Shown piece after piece: positions 24,361-35,600 of a DNA stretch of 62,675 nt (position 1 is the first letter of the stretch; every line of letters starts with the position of its first letter). The position numbers were made by a program, and so were the translations under genes. The DNA comes from Ravibacter sp964559125 (GTDB lineage: Bacteria > Bacteroidota > Bacteroidia > Cytophagales > Spirosomataceae). The stretch covers positions 1-62,675 of the forward strand of contig CAZLGW010000035.1 of the NCBI GenBank assembly GCA_964559125.1, read 5' to 3'. The notes under the pieces were generated by a model. The model was not told the DNA's origin, did not search any database, and saw nothing but the letters and a program-made list of their open reading frames with translations.

Positions 24361-27300
24361 CTATTCTTTTAAGTAGGCTATATTATTTATTGCAAGATTG
24401 GTGGAGACCGTTATTCCATGAGAAGTAACGGCCATCATTGCAGCAGGCAAAAACTGCGCATAAGACGACTGGTCTATCATGGAGGGCTCCACCGCTCTCT
24501 TCCTGGCCATTTCCTCGGCTTCTTCCATAGCTTCCACGATATCTTCCCATTCCCAGCTTCCGTTTGTCTCAGGCGGCACTACCAGCAGCATAGTCTGGGG
24601 CGGTTCGCTGTTAGGCTGATTGTAATGAAATGCTATGCCTGTAGTTTCATTTCTGGAAGGGATCACTTCGTTCCACTCATCAATAATCACCCCGCAGACC
24701 GGCACTTTTGTTTCTGCTGCTTCCTGTGTATCTGTGTCGTACGGTTTTGCAAAATGGGCCGTATATAACAATGTATCTCCCTTCAATGACTCAAAAGGCT
24801 CTTCTTCTTCAGCGTTGTATCCAGCTTCCGTTTTGTCTTTTACGAACTTCATGGCAAGCCAGCGGTCGCGTTCCTTGTATGGAAACTGCAGAGGAGTAAG
24901 GCCTATATTCGCAGCAGGATTAAAGCCGGCTGAAAGCGAGATAGCATTGTTTAGTTCCCATGCATTTTTTCTCACCAGTGAAACTCCGTCAAACCAGTCA
25001 TCGACGGGTAATATTCTCTGTTCATTCTTTTTTACAAACTCCAGCAGCGTGTCGCTTTCTTTACACATAGTAAGAAATACCTTTGCTTCATTGCCCGATA
25101 GTTCACAACGCGGCAGTAAGATAGTTTCGTCACCTGTGATTTTTCTGGCGGCTGCCAGCTGCCTTTCAAACTTTTCAGGATCGGGCGTTCCTTCTGTAAT
25201 AGCCGATAATTCACTATCAAATCCGGTAAGTTTTTCCGTTAATTGTTCTTCGATATCTACTAGTCTGTCATACACATCCTGCTGTAAGAGATGTAGCTTT
25301 TGTTCCGCCGCAGAGAGGTCATTCCGATTATTTACGGTATCAAAATTTACCAGGTCGTAGGCACCTGTTTTTGCAATAATGGCATTTGAATTATTGATGA
25401 AATCTAAAACAGAGCTTTCAGGTAGCAACTGTATGCTTTTTAGTTCGTTCAATACCGAATTAAAACCAGCAGCCTTGTTTTCGACAAGGGCTTTGTATTG
25501 CGCAGTGTCTTCCGGTGGCGGGAAAGTCGCTTCTGTAGAAACCAACCGTTCTGCTTTGCGCAGCAACTCAAGTAACTCTTGCCCGGACAGGGAGGCGCTG
25601 TCGGTATTCATTAAAGCGTCATAATCCTTTTTCCTGGCCTCCCATCTTTTAATGACAATACCCGACATCGAGACTATTTCATCAAAAGCAGCCTGAAGGG
25701 TTTGGTGAATAAAACCTGTGCCCGACCGGCTGCTGTCGTATAATGAAATTTGCATGAAGAGTTCACATAGCTCCTGCAGGTTAGGGGAGGCATAAAACTC
25801 CATACCTAAAGAGCTTGCCCTGTTTATCCAATCCGAAACGGAAGTCTTGAGTGACTCCAGGCTGTTCTTCAGTTCGTTGATCCGGCCTTCTGTTTCGGTA
25901 TGATTATAGGTAACCTTTCCGGTGCTATCGTCGGCAGAAAGGGTAAAGGATTCATGATTTACCGCTTTGTTCCCGATCAGTATTTTACGAAGGCTTTTTA
26001 TTAATGCCCCCAGCTCAAAGAAGCTGATTTTTGATTTGTCGGAAGCGTCAATGTCTTCCGTATATAAAATCTCTACTTTAGTAAAAGGTTTTAGAGGGGC
26101 ACTGCCGTTGTAACCATACAACACAAAATGCCCGATACGGTCATCCAATGCATTCATAGCCTGCTCTGTTTCAAAAGCAGCAAAGTATAAGAGGTCTATG
26201 GGCTGTAGTTCAAGGTCGTTAAGGCTTACGGTAACGGATTGTTTTGGGCTTCCCGGCTCGGTATAGGTCACTTTGCAAAGGATTTTCCCGGGAGGGGGCA
26301 GAATTTCTGAAAGCCATTCATTGACCGCAGGCTCTGCCTTTGCTCTCGGTGTCTGGCTTACCGGTGTTTCTGTACTGGCTGATGCTTCTGCATTAAAATG
26401 TAAGGCCAGTCTGTGGTTAAGCACAAGGCCGGTTCTGGGCGTATTTATTACCTGCATTTCAGGCGGATAGGCGCCTTTGCCGAAAGCGTTGGCAACGGCT
26501 GATACCCTGTCAAAATTTCCTTTGACGGTTTGGTATACCTGCTCACTCATCAGGAGGTCGGCAATAGCGTCATTGATGTCCATAAGCCTGTTTACTTCAT
26601 CGGTGATCGCTTTTGCCTGGGCGGGTGCCGCTCCCGGCAATTTATTACCCATCCCGAAAGGATAAGTCTTTTGGTTAGCTTGCTGAACATGGTTGATCAG
26701 CTTCAGCCCGTCTATAACGTTCCGGGCTTCTATGGTTTCAATGGTTTCGGCGTCGTCAATTCTGGTGCTTTTTAAATTTCCCGCCACAAGCGGAAACTGC
26801 AATCTCAGCGGATAAATAAACCTGTCGGCCTCAATACGTGAAGTCGCGTATTTGTCATGAAGCCCCCGTTCAAACTGGTAGCCTAACAAGGCTCCTAATG
26901 ACTGCCCGTTACGGATTCCCTCCAAAAACGACTCAGCGATTCTTATCCGCTCGGAGGTAAGATTGATGGCAAAAGGATTTTCCCCTCCGGCGGTCCGGTT
27001 CGATTCGTAGGCGCTTCGCAATATGGCTGCTGTGGCGGCCTGGTCTACAGATGGGGCATGAATATACCCTAGGTTGGAACTATCCGTATAAATTTTTCCA
27101 TCCGAGGAGTGGGCAACATCCGGGTCGGCTCTTTCCATCTCCTGAAGCTCCCGGTTCTTTGGCCTCAGGTTAAACAGCCAGCCATAAGCCCCTAAATAGA
27201 GGCCTCCGCTCTTTCGGCTTGCCGTATTGGCGCTGCGCTGCTCGATCAGCTTTTTTTGTACTAACCCGGTTTTCCACGCATCAAGGCGGTAGGAGCAACA

Positions 27301-29622
27301 GTCCAGGTGTTCAATCAGCAATCTTTCCAGGCGGGCGGTGGGTATTTTTGATAAGTCCTTTAACGAAGATAACAGCCTTCTAAACTCCCGGAGAGAGGGT
27401 ATGGCACCGGTTGCCCTGTTCTTGTATATGTAGTCCAGCAGAGTGGTGGTATTGTCATTTGTGATTTTCTTTTCCTTGCTGTATAAATGGTCAAACTTAC
27501 TTTTAATAGTTTCCGTAGACTTCAGATGGAGAATATCAGAGTCAAAATAGTCTTGTTTTTTTTCTGTTCTGTCCAACGCCGTTTTGAGCCTGGTGGCCGT
27601 ATCGGATAAACTCAATAAAAGGCTGTGCCGTAGTAGAAGGTATAGGATAGCGTTTGGCGCAGGTTGGTCGCCAAAATCCTGCGAGCGGATCTTATCGCCA
27701 TGGGTATCTGCCAGCCATTCAATATAATTCATGCCATCGGCCGTATACGGTCTCAGCGGGTCGGTCTCCGAGCCGGGTATATCGTCTACCAACGCCCCCC
27801 TCAATAAAGTTGGTTTTAATAAAAGATGCTTTTGGAGTATGGGAAGGGTATATCTTTCAGGATCAATACCCACGTCTGTAAGTAATTTGCGTCCTATAGT
27901 AGCAATGGATTGATTGAGGGCTTCCGATGCTATGGTATTGCTATTAAGCAGCAACAACTGATGATAGGTCTGTTTTACGCTTTGTGCATAGCGTTGGTGA
28001 AATTCTACGGAATTAGCATGCAACCCCAATACATCCAGCAGGGTTTGCTGTGAGTTATCATTTTTGCCCACATAGCTTACCTGCGGTACCAGCTTGTCCC
28101 AGGTTTTATCTATTCTTTTCAAAACGCTGAGCAACCCGGAGTTAAATGATTCCCCTGTGGTGCCGGCCCCGTTATCAAACTTTAGTCTTTTAAAAGCAGT
28201 TACCGGTAGTATTCCATACGGCTGCCTGCCTATTTTTATGGCAGGCAGGGGCCCTCTGCCGGAAACGTATTCCGAAAAGAACTTCTTTGTATCTTCTATA
28301 TCCCGGGCGCTAAACAGGGGATCCATCATTTCCTCCATAAAATACCCCATTGTGGCCGGAAACAATGCAAGGTTCATGGTGCCGGCCTCAGCCTGATCTT
28401 TGCTATTGGCGTTAAAGACACCCTGTACGGCACTTTCGTTAATTCCCATGCCGGCGGCAAAGCGTTGCCCGTCTGCCTGTAAACGATAGGTATTTTCTGT
28501 TTTGAAATTGTCAGTCCCCTTAAATATCCTGTCATAACTTTCGTCCGGATCTTCTTTCCAGGAGTATCCCGACCCGCTCTCTTCCGTATTGTTTGTAGGA
28601 GTTCCCTGTTTTATGAACTCAAAGCCTTCTTCACTGTTCCGGTGTGCCGTAATAAGCTCTTCCAGGCCTTTTGCCCCCTCTTGGGCGTTGGAGGTCAGTC
28701 GTACACCTGCTACAAATATTTTATCAAATCCCTTCCTTGCTTCTGCGGGCGTCAGGTCAATTTTTGCGGCCATACCGGCATCTACGGCTTTATCAAAATC
28801 GGTCATCCATTGCAGATCATCAGGCAGCTTAAGGTCATGGGTTGTTTCATCCTTTAAAAGCTCGCCTTCTTCCAAAGAGGGGTCAATGCCTACCGGAAGG
28901 TATTCTCTAACGGGGTTTTTAAATGCAAAAGACTTCCTGGAATTCCCGGAATAAGTAACCGCTACAAATTTATCCGGCAGTTGTATGGCTTCAGGAGCTT
29001 TGTTCCATGACCCGCTGGTGGTAGCGAAGGCGCTTTCTTCCGGGAGATTGTTGCCGGCAGGTTTATACTGATCGATAATCCATGCGGCCCTGTTGGCGCC
29101 ATGGGCCTGCACAAGCGCCGTCCATGCCCCCCTTTCTTCACTTTCTACACCATTGGCCTTTGCCATTTCATTCCAGAAGGAGCGGGCATTCTTTAGTTCG
29201 TCTTCGGTCAGGAGCGGTTCATTTTTAACTACATTGCAATCGTCAGGATAGACTCTGATCCAAAGCTGGGGTTGTCCGTCCGTTTTTTTGAAACGTGTTT
29301 CAATGCGTAACGGAAAAAGCAAAAGAGGGTAGCTATCGTCCAGTTGTCTTACATCGGTCAGCGGATCCAACCGGCGCAGGGCAGAATCTGCCGGCAAGTC
29401 TTTGAGCCTCTTTAAACCGGTAATAAGCGCGTTTTTTTCAGTGACAAGGCGCCTTTTCTGTTCATCAAGCCTGTCTGACAGGCCTGGTGTAAGCGCCGCA
29501 CTTTTGATCCGGCTCTCTATTTTTTCGAGTTCGGCTTTTGTTTTAGCCAGTTTCAGATCCAGGTTTTGGTATTCTGATCTTAAGCGGCCCGTATCCGTTT
29601 GTATTTTTTTTATATCTGCCAT
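24361..29622 (-). CDS. Giant uncharacterised protein with N-terminal coiled coil (1753 aa)
   Basis: At 5.26 kb this is the longest gene of the window. Residues 1-75 form a strongly predicted coiled coil (LRSEYQNLDLKLAKTKAEL, repeated charged heptads). A conserved-looking block YPLLLFPLRIETRF and LWIRVYPDDCNV follows (about 99-130). The rest is mixed alpha/beta without recognisable catalytic motifs. Further helical, coiled-coil-like stretches occur near 1230-1260 and 1440-1520. There is no signal peptide and no transmembrane helix. I remember hypothetical proteins in actinobacteria, myxobacteria and cyanobacteria with the same RIETRF and VYPDD blocks; this is recollection, not a search result. 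It lies 12 nt after the 1006-aa gene and 6 nt before the 610-aa gene. A structural or scaffold role is only a guess from size and coils. Confidence 0.75.
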   Translation of the reverse strand: MADIKKIQTDTGRLRSEYQNLDLKLAKTKAELEKIESRIKSAALTPGLSDRLDEQKRRLVTEKNALITGLKRLKDLPADSALRRLDPLTDVRQLDDSYPLLLFPLRIETRFKKTDGQPQLWIRVYPDDCNVVKNEPLLTEDELKNARSFWNEMAKANGVESEERGAWTALVQAHGANRAAWIIDQYKPAGNNLPEESAFATTSGSWNKAPEAIQLPDKFVAVTYSGNSRKSFAFKNPVREYLPVGIDPSLEEGELLKDETTHDLKLPDDLQWMTDFDKAVDAGMAAKIDLTPAEARKGFDKIFVAGVRLTSNAQEGAKGLEELITAHRNSEEGFEFIKQGTPTNNTEESGSGYSWKEDPDESYDRIFKGTDNFKTENTYRLQADGQRFAAGMGINESAVQGVFNANSKDQAEAGTMNLALFPATMGYFMEEMMDPLFSARDIEDTKKFFSEYVSGRGPLPAIKIGRQPYGILPVTAFKRLKFDNGAGTTGESFNSGLLSVLKRIDKTWDKLVPQVSYVGKNDNSQQTLLDVLGLHANSVEFHQRYAQSVKQTYHQLLLLNSNTIASEALNQSIATIGRKLLTDVGIDPERYTLPILQKHLLLKPTLLRGALVDDIPGSETDPLRPYTADGMNYIEWLADTHGDKIRSQDFGDQPAPNAILYLLLRHSLLLSLSDTATRLKTALDRTEKKQDYFDSDILHLKSTETIKSKFDHLYSKEKKITNDNTTTLLDYIYKNRATGAIPSLREFRRLLSSLKDLSKIPTARLERLLIEHLDCCSYRLDAWKTGLVQKKLIEQRSANTASRKSGGLYLGAYGWLFNLRPKNRELQEMERADPDVAHSSDGKIYTDSSNLGYIHAPSVDQAATAAILRSAYESNRTAGGENPFAINLTSERIRIAESFLEGIRNGQSLGALLGYQFERGLHDKYATSRIEADRFIYPLRLQFPLVAGNLKSTRIDDAETIETIEARNVIDGLKLINHVQQANQKTYPFGMGNKLPGAAPAQAKAITDEVNRLMDINDAIADLLMSEQVYQTVKGNFDRVSAVANAFGKGAYPPEMQVINTPRTGLVLNHRLALHFNAEASASTETPVSQTPRAKAEPAVNEWLSEILPPPGKILCKVTYTEPGSPKQSVTVSLNDLELQPIDLLYFAAFETEQAMNALDDRIGHFVLYGYNGSAPLKPFTKVEILYTEDIDASDKSKISFFELGALIKSLRKILIGNKAVNHESFTLSADDSTGKVTYNHTETEGRINELKNSLESLKTSVSDWINRASSLGMEFYASPNLQELCELFMQISLYDSSRSGTGFIHQTLQAAFDEIVSMSGIVIKRWEARKKDYDALMNTDSASLSGQELLELLRKAERLVSTEATFPPPEDTAQYKALVENKAAGFNSVLNELKSIQLLPESSVLDFINNSNAIIAKTGAYDLVNFDTVNNRNDLSAAEQKLHLLQQDVYDRLVDIEEQLTEKLTGFDSELSAITEGTPDPEKFERQLAAARKITGDETILLPRCELSGNEAKVFLTMCKESDTLLEFVKKNEQRILPVDDWFDGVSLVRKNAWELNNAISLSAGFNPAANIGLTPLQFPYKERDRWLAMKFVKDKTEAGYNAEEEEPFESLKGDTLLYTAHFAKPYDTDTQEAAETKVPVCGVIIDEWNEVIPSRNETTGIAFHYNQPNSEPPQTMLLVVPPETNGSWEWEDIVEAMEEAEEMARKRAVEPSMIDQSSYAQFLPAAMMAVTSHGITVSTNLAINNIAYLKE

Positions 29623-29634
29623 TACACAAAGTGT

Positions 29635-32600
29635 TTAAATCAGCATCCTGGATCCATGGACCGCCACCATCACCGGCGCCTGGTAAAGGATGTAGGCTAA
29701 ATCGGCCGAATCGGTATCAGGGTCCCACCGGGCCTGTGCATCATCAGATATCGAGGTATTTTCGGCATCAACTGCCTCATTATATTGCTCCAGACCAATA
29801 GCCTGATCGATCCTGATATTCTCTCCGTCTTCTACCCCGATATTCCCCCAGGATAGATTGTTCCAATTGATAATTCGTGAGCTTGTACCGATATCTAACC
29901 CAAATCTCGGCTCACCGGGACGTTCCTTTATAATAAAAAACCATCCGGGGTCATCGCTTAGCCGGGTGGGGCTTTGCGTGCCTCTTACCTCTTCTGCGGT
30001 TAAATCAAAACCAAAGAAATATATATCAGGATCTATTTTAGCTTCAAACAGAGGGGTCTTTAATTTTGCCGGAGGTGGAGCGTCTTCATTAATTTCTATT
30101 AATTTTCTTTGATTGTCAACGTTTCCGTTCCAGGCAGCTTTATGCGCATATATCACCGCGGTAGGGTATTTTTTTAACAGCTCTCCTCTTATGACCAAAA
30201 CCAGCGGTGAAGTATTGCTTCTTCCGTTATGGCTTCCCAGGTTGTTTTCTTTACCCCATTGGTGGATAGGCATAATATCCCCTAATTGCTCCTGATTGCC
30301 GGCGGCCTGTTGCCCGGTTTCCAGAAAGCTGCTTACGTCCCAGAATTGCCTGAAATAAGTGCCTCTCTGGTCGGTAGGGTATTCGCGCCACAGCAGTTCT
30401 CTTGCCATTTCATGGTTGATACCTGTCATATACGCTTCAATAAACCTCTGGTTATTTTCAAGAAGCGTAATGCTGTTTTGTTCGATTTTATTCAGGTTGG
30501 GCAGGAATAATTCGGAAGAGAGATCGGCAAGCGGCTTATACATCGGTACATCTATTTCCGGGTAGGCCATCACCGGTGCAAATGTTTCCACCTGGTCTTC
30601 TTTGATGCGGCGGGGCAATATCAGCAGGTTTAAAGTCCGCCTGCGGATAGTGACAGCCGGGTTGATGGCCTCTGTTATCCTTTGGTTGATGGCCGCAAAA
30701 TCCAGCTTTTTTCTTGTGATCTTTTGAAAATCTGTATTAACAAGATCATTCACGTCTTTCAAAGCTGCTTTAAAAGCAACTGCTTCGGCATTGTCTCTAG
30801 TGGAAGTTCTTGCTGCCCTTGTTGCACCTGATAGTGAAAAGGAGAAGTTTGAGACTTTCGGATAGGTATCTATTTTCCAGAGGCTGCCGCTGAATGGCTC
30901 TATTATGTTTTTGGGGAGGGTTATCGCTTCAGCCGGTTCTTCCTTAGCCGGCGCAGCTTTTAACCGCCCCTCGTTAACTTCAACAGCAAGTTGCAGCGCA
31001 TTTAGCGGCTTATTTAGCGAGAGTTTTTTGATGAACGGGCTTCGGGCCTGCGTAATACTCCTGAATTTTACGGAGGCAAATGAAACCGGGATAAGGCTGT
31101 TCCGGAGCTGGTCTTTTACAGTGCGCTGGTTTGAAATAATTTTACTGTGCAAGGGAGCAGTCAAAGCTAATTTTTTTTCATTTGATGAAGGCAATAACAC
31201 CCTTTCGTACAGCCTCCCGGATACTTCTGTAGCCAATTGAGAAAAACGGATCCGGTTATTGGCTTCTACAATTTTTCCTACCTGCTCCCAGGCCGCCTGC
31301 ATATATTCTTCCTGGTTTTTCTGTACTACTTTGGTGCCGAAACCTGCGACGACACGAAACCGGGGGTCAAGGTTAAGCTCATGTATCCAGTTTTTATTGG
31401 CCGGGTCTTTCAGTAACCGTTGCTGCAAGGCATGCCAGCGGCCGTACAGGGGTGAGGTAATTACCGGGTCGGGGTCTCCCTGGATGCCATTGCCGGTTTG
31501 CAGGGTTATACCGGCTTCCATGTTAGCCTCTTCTACCGGTTTTGTATTGTAGTCATCGGCCAGGTTAATACGGCCTGCCAATGCTTTGCTAAACGCATGA
31601 GGATACGGATTCTGATTCCAGGTATCATATCTTTCTATTTCCCGTCTATCTTCTTCTTTTAAAGAGGCCAGAGGAACCCGCAGAGCGCCCCCGAGCTTTA
31701 AAACCCCGTTTAAACCGGGATTATCAATGGGTGGTAAACCCGGTCCGGCGTGCCGTACATCCATATCCCGTAAACCCACTGTTTTGTCTGCCTTCCTTGG
31801 CTCCAGGAGATTTACCAGGTATTCAAAGTCACCTACATCACCTGTACGAAAATACCAGCGATGATAATAAGGGAACTCTGTACTGAGCGCATTGTCCCAG
31901 CCACAGGCGGTAGCCGTAAGATCGGGTGCAATGGGCCTGCCCAGGCCCGCCAGTCGGCCGCTCTCAAAAACGGGTACCAGGAAAGCGTGATAACCCGTGT
32001 TGGCTTCCAGCTTTCTTGGACAGAGGATCCTGGAACAGGCCATATCGGGGGTTTGGGCAATGATGGTGGATATGCGTTCCGTTACCTGCTGATCATCAAT
32101 AGCTGTATCGTCTGAAAGGTCGGCATTTACATGCACATGGGCCCAGGCCCACAGCTCCTGCGGTGCAGGAAAAATATCGGCAGTGGATTTCCCGTCTTTT
32201 AATCTGAAATAGGGAAGTGGGGCCTGTTTGGTTTTTATGCCGTCGTCAAACTCGTCTTCTTTCAGCGCCACCAGCATAATCCAGGGGCGCAGGCGGTCGG
32301 TATTATTTGTGTGGGGCGATGCAGGTGTATAGCGCCAGGGGAAGTCTTCTTCGTAAAAATCGATGTACGGAAGGTAATTGGATTCAAAGTTGGTAATCCA
32401 GTTTCCTGGCTCTGTTTTTACTATGGCCCGCGAATCTATCCCAATGATATCTCCCGGGCCATACAGAACGATCTGCTGCCCTATCGCTGCGGGGGCGATG
32501 GCCGAACCGTCTGTTTGGGTTCCCGCCACGTTTATGCTCACACTAACCGACGCCCTGAGCTTTATTGCAGGATCACCATCTGTTGCCGTGATGTTGTTGG

Positions 32601-32655
32601 CAATACCCTGCCTTAGCCATGGTAAAAAGCTGTAGCTTGCTAAAGGAGTACTCAT
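29635..32655 (-). CDS. Large uncharacterised protein of the giant-protein cluster (1006 aa)
   Basis: The start is marked by YSFLPWLRQGIAN (about residues 8-20), LYGPGDIIGIDSRAIVKTEP (about 68-87) and YIDFYEEDFPWRYTPA (about 96-111), then DRLRPWIMLVAL. I recall the same run of motifs at the N-terminus of hypothetical proteins in distant phyla, which would make this a widely conserved but unassigned family. The body is mixed alpha/beta with no catalytic signature. There is no signal peptide or membrane segment. Its ATG overlaps the stop of the upstream DUF6603 gene by 4 nt (ATGA), a strong sign of translational coupling and so of a shared complex or pathway. The function is unknown. Confidence 0.75.
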   Translation of the reverse strand: MSTPLASYSFLPWLRQGIANNITATDGDPAIKLRASVSVSINVAGTQTDGSAIAPAAIGQQIVLYGPGDIIGIDSRAIVKTEPGNWITNFESNYLPYIDFYEEDFPWRYTPASPHTNNTDRLRPWIMLVALKEDEFDDGIKTKQAPLPYFRLKDGKSTADIFPAPQELWAWAHVHVNADLSDDTAIDDQQVTERISTIIAQTPDMACSRILCPRKLEANTGYHAFLVPVFESGRLAGLGRPIAPDLTATACGWDNALSTEFPYYHRWYFRTGDVGDFEYLVNLLEPRKADKTVGLRDMDVRHAGPGLPPIDNPGLNGVLKLGGALRVPLASLKEEDRREIERYDTWNQNPYPHAFSKALAGRINLADDYNTKPVEEANMEAGITLQTGNGIQGDPDPVITSPLYGRWHALQQRLLKDPANKNWIHELNLDPRFRVVAGFGTKVVQKNQEEYMQAAWEQVGKIVEANNRIRFSQLATEVSGRLYERVLLPSSNEKKLALTAPLHSKIISNQRTVKDQLRNSLIPVSFASVKFRSITQARSPFIKKLSLNKPLNALQLAVEVNEGRLKAAPAKEEPAEAITLPKNIIEPFSGSLWKIDTYPKVSNFSFSLSGATRAARTSTRDNAEAVAFKAALKDVNDLVNTDFQKITRKKLDFAAINQRITEAINPAVTIRRRTLNLLILPRRIKEDQVETFAPVMAYPEIDVPMYKPLADLSSELFLPNLNKIEQNSITLLENNQRFIEAYMTGINHEMARELLWREYPTDQRGTYFRQFWDVSSFLETGQQAAGNQEQLGDIMPIHQWGKENNLGSHNGRSNTSPLVLVIRGELLKKYPTAVIYAHKAAWNGNVDNQRKLIEINEDAPPPAKLKTPLFEAKIDPDIYFFGFDLTAEEVRGTQSPTRLSDDPGWFFIIKERPGEPRFGLDIGTSSRIINWNNLSWGNIGVEDGENIRIDQAIGLEQYNEAVDAENTSISDDAQARWDPDTDSADLAYILYQAPVMVAVHGSRMLI

Positions 32656-35600
32656 GTTTCCTGCAGTTCAAACGGTGATACAATATGAACCTGGGTTTTC
32701 AGCCCGGGATTTTCCCTGATCTGTTGCCGCATAAAGGTGCGGGCCTGTGCTTCACTTTCAAAAACGGCCTCAGGGCTGAAAATGCTGTTGTTTTCCTGGT
32801 AGGCTACAGAAAATGTCTCTTCGTTTACCTGTACCATTTCAGCAAAGGGCTGCAGCTTTTGCCTGTAGCTTTGTGAAAGCCTGGATTTGGAAAGGTTGCT
32901 GCCTTTCAGGAAATGATTGAACAGCCCGGCCCTTTCTTTCCACCGTCCTGCGTTGTCGGAGGGTTTTACCGGCTCTTTATCGACAATGGTCACTTCATAC
33001 TCCACTTTTCTGCGAACCATTCTACCATTCCTGACCGCCCTTCCCATCGAGATTTCCACGCCGCCTTTCAGCTTTTCAAAGGAAGGGCTTGACAGTTTTT
33101 CGGTTTTGCTCATATCCTGGTATTGGGCACGGGCAAAATTTTCGGATACCGGGCTGATATTTAAAGGGGTGCCGCCAGAAAAAGCCGATTCGATATGCAG
33201 TTGTTTCACATCGCTGACTTTCTGGTTCCCGATTTTCTGAATATCAATATCCAGGGGCACTAATTTCTGCAATACCATCAGGCTGCCGGCGGGATGAAGC
33301 AGCAAAACGTCTTCCGGCGTTTCATCTGTGTTTCGGAGCGATACCAGTAAGTGTTTTCCGGTACTAAGTTTAGTACTCCAGTGCGCCTTATTCCTGATTT
33401 CTTCCAGGAACCCGGGTAAGATGGCAATGGCAGGCAGGGATGTGTTTCGCTGTTCACCCCAGGTTTTATCGAAATTGGCCGAAATGCTGAAGAAAAGCAG
33501 CGATATTTTGCCTGTACCTTTGGCATGCCAGGGGGTGGGACCTTCAAGCGACATACTCACCCGTACAGTCATCAGCCCCCTGCCGCTAACCTTCAGCCCA
33601 AACCCGGCGGTTACATCAATGATAAAATAGAAGGGGTTAAACTGGAACAAGGCATCAAAGCCTATATCGCCTTCAATAGTACAGGCGCTTAGCTTAAACC
33701 ATATATCGGCGCGGGCGCCAAACTGTACGGTGTTGGAAGTAACCGCGAAATAACAGGCTACCCGGATGGTGGCGTCGCTTTTGTTCAGGATATTAATGCT
33801 AAGCCTCCTGAGCGACGGCAGAGGAATGGGGGGCGGCGTAAACGAGGGGTGGAAGCCACCCACACTCAGTATAAAGACCGGTTGATCTCCCCAGCTCAAC
33901 CTTGCAGCCATGTCACCTTCAAGGGTCATACCCAGCACAGAAGACTCAAAAAGGCTGGCATCAAAGCTGAGCATTTTTCTATCGAAGTCAATAGCGCCTA
34001 AAAAGGCAACCTGTATTTTTACTATCGGAACGGCCTCGTCAGGAAGGATCACTTTAAGAACACCCAGAATAGCGATGTTACCGGGTATTTCGATAATGAG
34101 TCCAAACGATACGCTGATGAGCGTAGGTGTACCCCAGCCCATTTTCGCCATGGGCCCGATCAGGAATTTGCCCTCATAAGGCGGGAAAATGGTTTTAAGA
34201 TCGCTGATGATACGGGGGGCATTGGCGATAACATTGCTGGGAAACAGGATGTTATTTACCGCGCCGGTTCTTACACCATCCCGCAGAGGGTCAAGCAGCA
34301 CGGTCCGGTGCAGGCCCAGCAACCCGCCTACGCCGATCAGCGTGAAGCCGTAGCCTAACTGGAAAGGTGGCATAAACTCCGCTGTAATGATGATGAGCAT
34401 GGAGAAGCCGCTACTACCATCCGGCATTTGGGTAGTAATAAGGCCAATGGCTTTGGCAGAAATAAAACCCGCAATGGTAAGCTCTAATATGCCATCATAT
34501 TGTTGTTTCTCAGGGTCAAAGCGCAGGTACCCGCCACCAATAACCGCACCGGCATTGATGGAGAGGCCCAGGCCATTGGGGGGCTTGAAGCCCAATTCAA
34601 AATTTGCCGGACCCAGATTACCGCCCCCTGATGGAAAACCTACGGCCAGTTTGATGCCAATATTCTCAACTACTGCATCCAGTGGCCCAAGGTTAACCCC
34701 AACTGTAGTGGTGGCTATGAGCGGAAAAACACCGTCCTGAGGTTGCAGGCGCAACACAAGATTCCCGATCTGAAGAGGGCCTAACGACAGGTGCAGTGGA
34801 AGTTGAATCTCAAGGCCACCGCTTCCTCTGAAATGAAAACCCTCTTTTGCGGTGAAGCCGACTCTCACGCCAAAATCTATATCCAGATGAATGCCTGCCA
34901 GTATTTTTTCGATGAAACCGTCTGCTCCTTCAGTCCCTATAATAACTTTCCCCTGCTTTATGTCGAATTCAAAGCCAAAATCGACGTCGCTTTGCTTTTT
35001 AGAAAAGAATACAGAGAATTCAATGCCTTTGATCGACAGGTACGAGGTAGCCGCTGATCCGAAAATAACGGTTTCAGCGTCTTTCTCAACCTTCTTTTTC
35101 AGCGATACTTTAATCGTAAATTCGCCGACAGAACCAGGCGTGGTAAACAGGTTATTAATAAACTCCAGGTTCAAGGGGGGCCTCAGAACGATACCAATAC
35201 CATTATCGATTCCGGCCGATACTTCCAGCACAATATCATACTCTTCATTCAAATCGAAAGGTACCGAACCGACACCGAGTGTATAGGGGACGAGGGCAAG
35301 GCCTTTGGGTTTACCGGCGGTGGCTTCCACTCCCGATATAGCCACCCCAAACTGGCTGTATAACTCCGGGGTGTTGCCTGCTTCAAAAACGGGAATACGC
35401 ACTTCCCGTGTTATTGCATTGGCATTACTAAGGCCTGAACGGGTCTGGGTATTCTGTTTGTATAGACCACCGGGCAGAACCAGGCCACGTAGCATTTTAT
35501 CGAGCCGGACAAGGAAAAGCTCACTGTTAAAATTGGTTTGCCATTGATAAACCTCCTCACTTAGACCGGTTGGTTCGGTAACGTACTTAGGTAATCGGTC